Shown piece by piece: positions 1-6,154 of a stretch of 17,652 nt of DNA. The notes under the pieces are model-generated. The model was given only the letters and a program-made list of their open reading frames with translations. It made no database searches and was not told where the DNA came from. The first letter of the stretch is position 1, and each line of letters begins with the position of its first letter. This DNA comes from Acetobacteraceae bacterium (GTDB lineage Bacteria > Pseudomonadota > Alphaproteobacteria > Acetobacterales > Acetobacteraceae), in NCBI GenBank assembly GCA_947478535.1, contig CANJXD010000057.1, positions 1 to 17,652 on the forward strand, read 5' to 3'. The position numbers were made by a program, and so were the translations under genes.

Positions 1-779
1 CGCGCGCCCCCCCGAAACCAGCCCCCGAACCCCTCCGGCAGCTCGACCATCTTCAACTCAACCAGCGTGTCCCCGAACCACGCCTGGATCGCGATCTCCC
101 GCTTCTCGATCGCTTCCGGCTGCCCATCCGCGCCGATCCGCAGCGCGACATCATGGCCCGGCAGCAGCACCGTGCCCGGCTTTTCCCGCCACACCGCGTT
201 CAGCTGCGCGATGGAGGCGCGGTGCACCGCCGCATCCATCGTCATGTCCGCCTCCCCCGTCGCCAATTCGGCGCGGTTCTTCGCGACATCGGCGGAGAAG
301 ATGGTCCGCGTCTCCCCTTCCAGCACGAAGACCAGGTGGTGCGGCGAATGGCCCGGCGCCTCGAAGCAGGTGATGCCGGGCACGCCCGTCTCGCCTTCCG
401 ACAGCCGGCGATGGCGCATGCTGAGCGCGAGCGCGCGGATCGAGAATTCGGGCCAGAGCGGCGCGCCCTCGGGCTGCAGCAGCGCATAGTCCAGCTCCGC
501 CCCCGGCACATGGATCAGCGCCTTGGGGAACATCGGCCAGTTCTCGACATGGTCGTAATGCAGATGCGTGACCAGCACATCCGTCACGTCTTCCGGCGCG
601 ACGCCTTCGGCCTTCAGCCGGTCCAGGATCAGCCGCCGCGCGCCGCTGCGGTTGGTGTCGAGGATCGCGATCCGCCCGCCCGGGCCGCGCGCCAGGCCCA
701 CCGTGCTCCAGCCCAGCCCCCCCTGCTGCTTCGTCTTGCCGGGATAGCCCTGGATCAGGGATGTGACTTTCCAGCTCAT
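1..779 (-). CDS. MBL-fold metallo-hydrolase, 3' end outside window
   Basis: A metallo-beta-lactamase-fold hydrolase; about 260 residues are visible with no stop, so the C-terminal end lies beyond the left edge. The usual dinuclear metal ligands are all present: H72-x-H74-x-D76-H77 (in THLHYDH), H144 (APGHSPHH), D164 (FSADVAKN) and H209 (LLPGHD). The sequence just after the metal motif (ENWPMFP) recalls small MBL hydrolases of the glyoxalase II / MBLAC1 type more than true beta-lactamases. There is no signal peptide, so it is probably cytoplasmic. The ATG (complement of 777-779) overlaps the TGA of the upstream dehydrogenase gene as ATGA, and a GGAG lies about 9 bases upstream, so translation is probably coupled. 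It is the last visible gene of the four-gene operon. The substrate cannot be read from sequence; a thioester, lactone or persulfide would suit the sulfur-related neighbours, but that is inference. Confidence 0.85.
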   Translation of the reverse strand, partial: MSWKVTSLIQGYPGKTKQQGGLGWSTVGLARGPGGRIAILDTNRSGARRLILDRLKAEGVAPEDVTDVLVTHLHYDHVENWPMFPKALIHVPGAELDYALLQPEGAPLWPEFSIRALALSMRHRRLSEGETGVPGITCFEAPGHSPHHLVFVLEGETRTIFSADVAKNRAELATGEADMTMDAAVHRASIAQLNAVWREKPGTVLLPGHDVALRIGADGQPEAIEKREIAIQAWFGDTLVELKMVELPEGFGGWFRGGA

Positions 780-1828
780 GCTGCGAACTCCGCGGGAATG
801 GCGACGCCCCAGTCGGCGGCGGCCTTGTTCAGATCAAGCATCGTCTGCGCGGGAAGGTCGAGCCCCTCGGCCAGGTGCCGCGCCTCGGCACGCGCCTCCA
901 TCTCGCCGGGGTAGAAGATTTCCTCCACCCCCTCGGCCAGCGGCACGCCCTTCAACTCCGCGATCATCTGTTCCATGCGTTCGGCAAAACGGTCCACCGG
1001 CCCGAAGGCCGCGAGGTTCAGCGCCATGACGAAGTGGCCGGACCGGCTGACCTTCGTGGTCTGGTAGGGGCTGCTGACCTCGGTGAGCATCCCGCTGCCG
1101 GACAGCACGCCGGACAGCACATCCACCATCGTCGCGATGGCATAGCCCTTGTGTTCCGCCATCGGCAGGATCACGCCCTTCAGCGCCGCGATCGGGTCCG
1201 TCGTGCGGCGGCCCTGGTCATCCATCGCCCAATTGTCGGGGATGGGCAGACCCTTCTGCCGGGCCAGGAAGATCTTGCCGCGCGCGACGGCGGTGCTGGC
1301 GATGTCCAGCATCATCGGCGCATGCCGCCCCGCCGGCGCCGCGATGGACCAGGGGTTGGTGCCGACGGCCATGCGCCGCCCGCCCCAGGGCGCCATCGCC
1401 GGCCCGCCATTCGCCATCAGGATACCGATGCAGCCTTCCGCCGCCGCCATGCGCGTGAAATAGCCGAGCGTGCCGTGGTGCCCGGAATTGCGGACGGAGA
1501 CGATGCCCACGCCATGCAGCCGCGCCCGCCGGATCGCATCCAGCATCGCGTCGCGGGCGATCACCTGGCCGACGCCGTCATGGCCTTCCACCACCGCGAT
1601 GGCACCGGCATCGATGACGCGTTCCTGCACCGTCACCGGCTTCATCACGCCGTTCTTCACGCGGTCGAGGTACCAGGGCGCGCGCATCACCCCATGCGAG
1701 GAATGCCCCCATAGATCCGCCCGCACCAGGCTATCCGCCACCAGCCCCGCATCCTCGGCCGGCAGACCAGCCGCGCGATACATCGCGGCGACATAGTCGA
1801 TCAGCGCCGCCGCCTGGATGCTCGCCAT
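776..1828 (-). CDS. Ldh family (malate/L-lactate/sulfolactate type) NAD(P)-dependent oxidoreductase
   Basis: A 350-residue protein, full length for the Ldh_2 family (PF02615), which oxidises or reduces 2-hydroxy/2-oxo acids with NAD(P)H; members include malate, L-lactate, ureidoglycolate and sulfolactate dehydrogenases. Family landmarks seen are HSSHG at 42-46, the catalytic-type NSGHHG at 114-119, GTNPW at 156-160, DIAST at 175-179 followed by K184, and HKGYAIA at 226-232. It is a cytosolic enzyme with no signal peptide. The start at 1828 is preceded by a GGGGGA Shine-Dalgarno. It is third in the operon: 66 bases separate it from the C-S lyase gene upstream, and that gap holds a strong hairpin. 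Its stop overlaps the MBL hydrolase start by 4 bases. The exact substrate is not determinable; a sulfur-containing or ordinary 2-oxoacid such as mercaptopyruvate, sulfopyruvate or pyruvate would fit the neighbours. Confidence 0.9.
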   Translation of the reverse strand: MASIQAAALIDYVAAMYRAAGLPAEDAGLVADSLVRADLWGHSSHGVMRAPWYLDRVKNGVMKPVTVQERVIDAGAIAVVEGHDGVGQVIARDAMLDAIRRARLHGVGIVSVRNSGHHGTLGYFTRMAAAEGCIGILMANGGPAMAPWGGRRMAVGTNPWSIAAPAGRHAPMMLDIASTAVARGKIFLARQKGLPIPDNWAMDDQGRRTTDPIAALKGVILPMAEHKGYAIATMVDVLSGVLSGSGMLTEVSSPYQTTKVSRSGHFVMALNLAAFGPVDRFAERMEQMIAELKGVPLAEGVEEIFYPGEMEARAEARHLAEGLDLPAQTMLDLNKAAADWGVAIPAEFAA

Positions 1829-1862
1829 GAAACCGTTTCCCCCGATACTCGGCGCGGAGAAT

Positions 1863-1882
1863 GCGGCGCGGTGCCGCGCCGC
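1863..1882 (-). promoter_or_regulatory. GC-rich hairpin between C-S lyase and Ldh genes
   Basis: GCGGCGCGG at 1863-1871 is the exact reverse complement of 1874-1882, giving a 9-bp stem (realistically 8 bp with a GTGC tetraloop). It sits in the only real gap of the operon. No T-tract follows on either strand, so it is more likely a processing, stability or attenuation element than a full terminator. GC-rich DNA makes chance hairpins common. Confidence 0.35.
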
Positions 1883-1894
1883 GCCAGATGGGCT

Positions 1895-3040
1895 TCAGCG
1901 CGCGGCGAGCGCGGCTTCCATCCGCGCCACCGCCTCCGACAGCGTGGCCCGGCTACAGCCGAAGTTGAAGCGGAGGCAATCCGCCGCGCCGAATTCGCTG
2001 CCGGCGCTGAAGGCCACCCGCGCGTGGTCGAGAAACCACGCGGCCGGCTCCGCCCCCAGCGCCAGCCCCCGGCACTCCATCCACCCGAGGAACGTGCCTT
2101 CCGGCGCATGCATGGTGATGCCCGGCAGCCGCGCCCGCACGGCCTCCACCAGCCAGTCCCGGTTGCCCTGCAGATAGGCCAGCAGCGCCCGCCGCCATGG
2201 CCCGCCTTCGGTCAGCGCGGCCTCGGTCGCCTCCAACCCCATGATGTTCACGCTGTCCACCATCCCCGCCTTGCAGCCGAGGAACTTCTCCCGCAGGCCC
2301 GCATCTGGCACGATGGCGAAGGCGGTCTTGAGGCCGGCGATGTTCCAGGTCTTGCTCGCCGACATCAGCGTGACGCTGCGCGCGGCGATGGCGGGATCGA
2401 GCGAAGCGATCGGCACATGCGCCCGCCCGTCCAGCACCAGCCCCGCATGGATCTCATCCGAGATCACCAACGCGCCCGCCGCCAGCGCCGCCTGCCCGAT
2501 CTCCCGCAATTCGTCCGGGGTGAAGACCTTCCCCAGGGGGTTGTGCGGGTTGCAGAACAGCAGCGCCCCCGCCCCGCGCAACGCCTGGCGGAGCGCCGCC
2601 ATGTCGCAGGTCACGCGGCCATCGCGGAGCGTCAGCGGCGCGTCGATCCGCGGCAATCCCCAATGGCCCGGCGCGGTCAGCATCGGCCGATAGGCGGGCG
2701 TCTGCACCACCACGCCGAGCCCAGGTTCCACCAGCGATTTCAGCGCCATGTTGAAGCCGGGCTCGACGCCGGGCAGGAAGCAGATCGCCTCCGGCGCCAC
2801 GCGCCAGCCATGCTCGGCCTCCAGCATCGCCAGCACGGCGTCCCGCACCCCGTCCCGCGCCACGCCATAGCCGAAGACCGGGTGGTCCAACCGTCGCCGC
2901 AGCGCCGCGGTGATGGCGGGCGCCACCGCGAAATCCATGTCCGCAACCCAGAGCGGCAGCACATCCGGGGCGTAGCGGCTCCATTTGTTGCTGCCGGTGC
3001 CGCGTCGGTCGATCGGCCGATCAAAATCGAACACGCTCAT
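1895..3040 (-). CDS. MalY/PatB family PLP-dependent C-S lyase / aminotransferase
   Basis: A 381-residue fold-type I PLP enzyme of the MalY/PatB group, which cleaves cystathionine or other cysteine S-conjugates to a thiol, pyruvate and ammonia and can also transaminate. Group hallmarks are PLWVADMDF near 29-37, NPHNPLG at 164-170 (N164/N167), SDEIH at 194-198 with D195 for the pyridine nitrogen, SASKTWN at 227-233 with K230 as the Schiff-base lysine, and R357 (LRFNF) for the substrate carboxylate. All key residues are intact and the length is normal. It is cytoplasmic. Its ATG overlaps the TGA of the upstream sulfurtransferase as ATGA (3037-3040), so the two are probably translated as a coupled pair. 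A released thiol or sulfide could connect it to that sulfurtransferase. It could instead act mainly as an aminotransferase; sequence alone does not decide. Confidence 0.92.
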   Translation of the reverse strand: MSVFDFDRPIDRRGTGSNKWSRYAPDVLPLWVADMDFAVAPAITAALRRRLDHPVFGYGVARDGVRDAVLAMLEAEHGWRVAPEAICFLPGVEPGFNMALKSLVEPGLGVVVQTPAYRPMLTAPGHWGLPRIDAPLTLRDGRVTCDMAALRQALRGAGALLFCNPHNPLGKVFTPDELREIGQAALAAGALVISDEIHAGLVLDGRAHVPIASLDPAIAARSVTLMSASKTWNIAGLKTAFAIVPDAGLREKFLGCKAGMVDSVNIMGLEATEAALTEGGPWRRALLAYLQGNRDWLVEAVRARLPGITMHAPEGTFLGWMECRGLALGAEPAAWFLDHARVAFSAGSEFGAADCLRFNFGCSRATLSEAVARMEAALAAR

Positions 3041-3885
3041 TCCGGCTTGCCGCCCACCACCACCGGCCGCGCGGGATCGGCGATCCAGGCGGACCAGGAG
3101 CCCGGATACATCGAGGCCTCGATCCCGATCGAGGCCAGCACCGCCACCGCATGCGCCGCCGAGATCCCCGCCCCGCAGGAAATCCCCACCTTGCCGCTGC
3201 CATCCACCCCTAGCGCCGCATAGAGATGCCGCAGCGTCTCGGCCTCCGTGAAGGTCCCGGCCTCGGTCAGGTTATCGATGGCCGGCGCACTGACGGAACC
3301 CGGGATATGCCCGCGCCGCGCCGCGCCCTCCGGCACCGTCGCCCCGATATAGTTCGGCCGCACCCGCGTATCGAGCAGGATGCCCTCACGCGCCATCGCC
3401 GCCGCGCCATCCGCATCCAGCACACCGAGATGCCCGGGCGAGAGCACCACATCCCCCGGTGCCGCCCGGCCGGGCGCTGTCTCCACCGAGAGCCCCGCTG
3501 CCTGCCAGGCCGCGAAGCCGCCATCCAGCATCCGTACATCCGCGATCCCGGCCCAGCGCAGCACCCACCAGCCGCGCCCCGCCTGCAGGCAGCGGTCATG
3601 GTCATAGACCACCACGCTTTGCCCCTGCCGGATGCCCCAGCCCCGCGCATGCGCCTGCAACGCCGCGATCTCCGGCAGCGGCCGGCTGCCCTTAACCCCC
3701 CCGCCCGGGGAGGCCAGTTCGCTGGGCAGGTCGATATCGATGGCGCCCGGAATCCGTGGTTCCATCGCGTGTTCGGCCATCCGCGGATTGCGCACGCACA
3801 GCACCACCGGCGGCGCCGCCCCCCGCATCCAGGCGGCCAGAGCCGGGGCGGTGAGGATGACCCGGGTGCGAAGCTCGTCACTCAT
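3037..3885 (-). CDS. Two-domain sulfurtransferase (3-mercaptopyruvate/thiosulfate type)
   Basis: A 282-residue tandem-rhodanese protein that would carry sulfur as a persulfide on one cysteine. The N-terminal domain (about 9-135) has the rhodanese features GAIDIDLP and VVYDHD but no active cysteine loop. The C-terminal domain (about 150-278) carries the loop CGAGIS with C237, then MYPGSWSAW. A CG-x-G-(V/I)-(T/S) loop is nearer to 3-mercaptopyruvate sulfurtransferase (CGSGVT) than to thiosulfate sulfurtransferase (C-R-x-G-x-R). The ATG at 3885 is chosen because family homology begins there (MSDELRTRVILTAP); the frame stays open upstream to 4017 but that part is Arg-rich and non-conserved. It is the first gene of the operon, divergent from the MFS gene with a 101-base gap that must hold both promoters. 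The donor (mercaptopyruvate or thiosulfate) is inferred from the loop only. Confidence 0.9.
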   Translation of the reverse strand: MSDELRTRVILTAPALAAWMRGAAPPVVLCVRNPRMAEHAMEPRIPGAIDIDLPSELASPGGGVKGSRPLPEIAALQAHARGWGIRQGQSVVVYDHDRCLQAGRGWWVLRWAGIADVRMLDGGFAAWQAAGLSVETAPGRAAPGDVVLSPGHLGVLDADGAAAMAREGILLDTRVRPNYIGATVPEGAARRGHIPGSVSAPAIDNLTEAGTFTEAETLRHLYAALGVDGSGKVGISCGAGISAAHAVAVLASIGIEASMYPGSWSAWIADPARPVVVGGKPE

Positions 3886-3986
3886 GGTGGAATTCCGTCT
3901 CGATCCAGCGCGCATCATGCCCTGGCCGAATGCCCCTTGCGAAGCCGGGCGCTGGACGCCGCGCGGCGCGCGGTGTTCCCTGCGCC
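3886..3986. promoter_or_regulatory. Divergent promoter region, sulfurtransferase operon / MFS operon
   Basis: This 101-base gap separates two divergently transcribed operons, so it should contain two promoters and any shared operator. Visible structure is a perfect 12-bp palindrome CGCCGCGCGGCG at 3957-3968, and CCAGCGC (3905-3911) matched in inverted orientation by GCGCTGG (3949-3955). No convincing -35/-10 pair stands out on either strand. Both repeats may be products of high GC. Confidence 0.4.
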
Positions 3987-5240
3987 ATGCCTGATGCCTC
4001 CCCCACCGCCGCGTCACTCCTGCGGCAGCCGCCTTTCCTCCTGTTCCTCGGCTCCCGCATCCTCTCCGGCCTGGCCCTCCAGGCGCAGGTCGTGGCCGTC
4101 GGCTGGCAGGTCTATCAGCTGACGGACAGTGCCATGGCGCTCGGGCTGACGGGCCTCGTGCAGTTCCTGCCCATGCTGGCGCTCACCCTCGTCACCGGCC
4201 ATGCGGCGGACCGCTACGACCGCCGCGCATTGGTGGGCTTCTGCCGCCTCATCATCGCCGCCGCCGTGCTCGGCCTCGCCATCGCGAGCCAGGGTGGCTG
4301 GATCAGCACGGGCATCATCTTCGCCATCGTCGCCATCATCGGTGCCGCCAAAGCCTTCGAGATGCCAGCCCAGCAGGCACTGCTCGCCGGGGTGGTCGGC
4401 ACCCGCAACCTGCCGCGCGCCACCGCGCTGTCCTCCTCCGTCAACCAGGTCTCCTCCATCGCCGGGCCGGCGGTAGGCGGCATCCTCTACGGATTCGGCG
4501 GCGCGGAGGTCGTCTATTACACCGCCGCCTTCGGCTATCTCCTCGCCGGCTTCATGGCCTTCGCGATCCGGACGGCCCCGCGCCAGGGGCTCAGCGGGCC
4601 GGTCTCGGCGGAGAGCCTGTTCTCCGGCATCCGCTTCGTCCTCGCCCGCCCGGCCCTGCTCGGCGCCATTTCGCTCGACATGGCGGCGGTGCTGCTGGGT
4701 GGCGCGGTCGCGCTGCTGCCGATCTATGCGCGGGACATCCTGCACACCGGCCCGAGCGGCCTCGGCATCCTGCGCGCCGCACCGGCGGTGGGCGCGCTCG
4801 CCATGGGGCTGCTGCTGGCCTGGCGGCCGCTCGGGCCCAGAGCCGGGCGCAAGATGTTCGCCGGCGTCATCCTGTTCGGCCTCGCCACCATTGTCTTCGG
4901 CCTATCGGAGAATTTGGTCCTGTCCGCCATCGCCCTCGCCTTTGTCGGCATGGGGGATACCGTCAGCGTCGTGGTGCGCCAGTCCCTCGTGCAACTCGCC
5001 ACACCCGATGACATGCGCGGGCGGGTGGCGGCGGTGAATTCGCTGTTCATCGGCACTTCGAACCAGCTCGGCGAATTCGAATCGGGCCTCGCTGCGACGC
5101 TGATCGGCCCGGTCGCGGCCGTGGTGCTGGGCGGGGTCGGCACCGTCGCCGTCGCGCTGCTCTGGATGCGCTGGTTCCCCGCGCTGCGGGATGTCAACCG
5201 GCTGGAGGATATCCGGCCCATGGAGGCGAAACACCCATGA
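3987..5240 (+). CDS. MFS transporter, EntS-like (MFS_3) exporter family
   Basis: A 417-residue integral membrane protein with many hydrophobic segments consistent with about 12 helices. The loop after the second helix has the MFS motif A, GHAADRYDRR at 71-80. The stretch TPDDMRGRVAAVNSLF in the second half is the signature of the MFS_3/EntS-like group, proton-driven exporters of small molecules such as siderophores or drugs. The ATG at 3987 is chosen because it removes an Arg/Ala-rich 19-residue leader (an earlier in-frame start lies at 3930) and places the first helix near the N-terminus as usual. It ends in an ATGA overlap with the thioesterase gene (5237-5240), so the two are probably co-translated. 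The exported compound is unknown; nothing nearby looks like siderophore synthesis. Confidence 0.9.
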   Translation: MPDASPTAASLLRQPPFLLFLGSRILSGLALQAQVVAVGWQVYQLTDSAMALGLTGLVQFLPMLALTLVTGHAADRYDRRALVGFCRLIIAAAVLGLAIASQGGWISTGIIFAIVAIIGAAKAFEMPAQQALLAGVVGTRNLPRATALSSSVNQVSSIAGPAVGGILYGFGGAEVVYYTAAFGYLLAGFMAFAIRTAPRQGLSGPVSAESLFSGIRFVLARPALLGAISLDMAAVLLGGAVALLPIYARDILHTGPSGLGILRAAPAVGALAMGLLLAWRPLGPRAGRKMFAGVILFGLATIVFGLSENLVLSAIALAFVGMGDTVSVVVRQSLVQLATPDDMRGRVAAVNSLFIGTSNQLGEFESGLAATLIGPVAAVVLGGVGTVAVALLWMRWFPALRDVNRLEDIRPMEAKHP

Positions 5241-5662
5241 CCGAGGACGACACCGCCCTCGCCGCCCGCATCGCCCGAGGGCATGACTACCCCCTCGCCC
5301 GATCCATCGGCTTTCGCATCATCACACTGGATTCCACCGCCGGCATCGCCGAATGCGGCTTCCTGGCCGGTGAGGAGCACCTCAACGCCATCGGCACCAT
5401 CCATGGCGGCGTCATCGTCACCCTGCTCGACACCGCCATGACCATCGCCGCCCTCGGCGCCTCCCGCCACAGCGTCATGCTGCCGACGCTGGAGTTGAAG
5501 ACAAGCTTCCTTCAGGCCGCGCTGCCGGGACCGCTCACCGGCTTCGGGCGCATGCGGCGCCTGGGCAAAAGCGTCGCCTTCCTGGAAGGCGAATTGCGCA
5601 ACGCGGCCGGTGACGTGCTGGCCGTTGCCAGCGCCACGGCCCGGGTCTTGCCGCGGAAGTAG
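5237..5662 (+). CDS. PaaI family hotdog-fold thioesterase
   Basis: A 141-residue single hotdog-domain protein, normal length for PaaI/YbgC-like acyl-CoA thioesterases, which hydrolyse aryl- or acyl-CoA esters in the cytoplasm. The typical active-site region is present: N50, H56-G-G-V in GTIHGGV, and the acidic D65 in TLLDTAM on the central helix. The C-terminal half shows the expected strands (LPTLELKTSFLQ, SVAFLEGEL, VASATARV). The start is the ATG inside the ATGA overlap with the MFS gene. It is the last gene of a two-gene operon; a 12-bp hairpin follows two bases after the TAG stop. Specificity is not readable from sequence. Coupling to an exporter may mean the acid it releases is pumped out, which is inference. 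Confidence 0.9.
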   Translation: MTEDDTALAARIARGHDYPLARSIGFRIITLDSTAGIAECGFLAGEEHLNAIGTIHGGVIVTLLDTAMTIAALGASRHSVMLPTLELKTSFLQAALPGPLTGFGRMRRLGKSVAFLEGELRNAAGDVLAVASATARVLPRK

Positions 5663-5664
5663 TT

Positions 5665-5691
5665 CCACCCTCCCGCGGAGCGGGAGGGTGG
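5665..5691. terminator. 12-bp perfect hairpin between convergent genes
   Basis: CCACCCTCCCGC (5665-5676) pairs perfectly with 5680-5691 across a 3-base loop. It begins two bases after the thioesterase stop and 15 bases before the end of the convergent AhpD-like gene, the expected place for a bidirectional terminator. There is no T-tract on either side, so a REP-like intergenic repeat is an alternative. Confidence 0.6.
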
Positions 5692-5705
5692 GGGCGCCAC
5701 CAACC

Positions 5706-6065
5706 TTACTTCTCGCCAGCGCCGTCCATCGCATCCAGCACGTGCAGCGAATAGGTCAGCGCCGCCCCGGCATTCAGCGCGACCGCGACACCCAGCGCCT
5801 CCGCGATCTCCTCCTTCGTCGCCCCGGCGGCCTTCGCCTTGCGGACATGCGCGTCGATGCACCCCGTGCAGCGCGTCGTCACCGCCACGGCGAGCGCGAT
5901 GAACTCCCGCGTCTTCGCGTCGATATGCTTCGTCGTCGAAGCGCCGCGGCTCAGGGCCCCGAAGCCCTTCATCAGTTCCGGATGGAGTTGGCCGAATTCC
6001 TTGCCCCGCTCCCGCAGTGCGCCGCTGTATTCATCCCAGTCGTTGATCCGCGTATCCGTCGTCAT
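5706..6065 (-). CDS. Carboxymuconolactone decarboxylase family (AhpD-like) protein
   Basis: A 119-residue all-alpha protein of the CMD/AhpD family. It carries the redox motif C66-T-G-C69-x-x-x-H73 (TRCTGCIDAH) and the upstream acidic E54, the residues used by AhpD-type alkylhydroperoxidases, so a thiol-disulfide peroxidase role in the cytoplasm is more likely than true carboxymuconolactone decarboxylation. The GATKEEIAEALGVA helix after the CxxC is typical. The ATG at 6065 is preferred over an in-frame start at 6101 because an AGGGGA Shine-Dalgarno lies 9 bases upstream of it and the extra 12 residues would lie inside the clpA terminator. It is transcribed in the same direction as clpA but is separated from it by that terminator, so it probably has its own promoter or relies on read-through. 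Confidence 0.88.
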   Translation of the reverse strand: MTTDTRINDWDEYSGALRERGKEFGQLHPELMKGFGALSRGASTTKHIDAKTREFIALAVAVTTRCTGCIDAHVRKAKAAGATKEEIAEALGVAVALNAGAALTYSLHVLDAMDGAGEK

Positions 6066-6089
6066 CCGTCGCATTCCCCTCACAAGCAA

Positions 6090-6122
6090 AAGGCGCCGCA
6101 CCCACCAGGGGAACGACGCCTT
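6090..6122 (-). terminator. Rho-independent terminator of clpA
   Basis: On the minus strand AAGGCGTCG pairs with CGGCGCCTT (9 bp, one G-U) around a 15-base loop that can itself pair, followed at once by TTTTGCTTGTG. The G-U pair exists only in the minus-strand RNA (it is C-A on the plus strand), and the T-tract is on the same side, so it points in the clpA direction. It starts 32 bases beyond the clpA stop. Confidence 0.75.
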
Positions 6123-6154
6123 CGCAGTTTCCTGACGCCAGGCCGAGGCGCCGC

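Noticed and set aside
1871..3223. A 450-codon plus-strand open frame opposite the C-S lyase gene.
   Set aside because: His/Arg/Pro-rich shadow; the opposite strand encodes an intact MalY-type enzyme with all catalytic residues.
3886..4017. Upstream extension of the sulfurtransferase frame to 4017.
   Set aside because: It would overlap the MFS gene start, is Arg-rich, and family similarity begins at the ATG at 3885.
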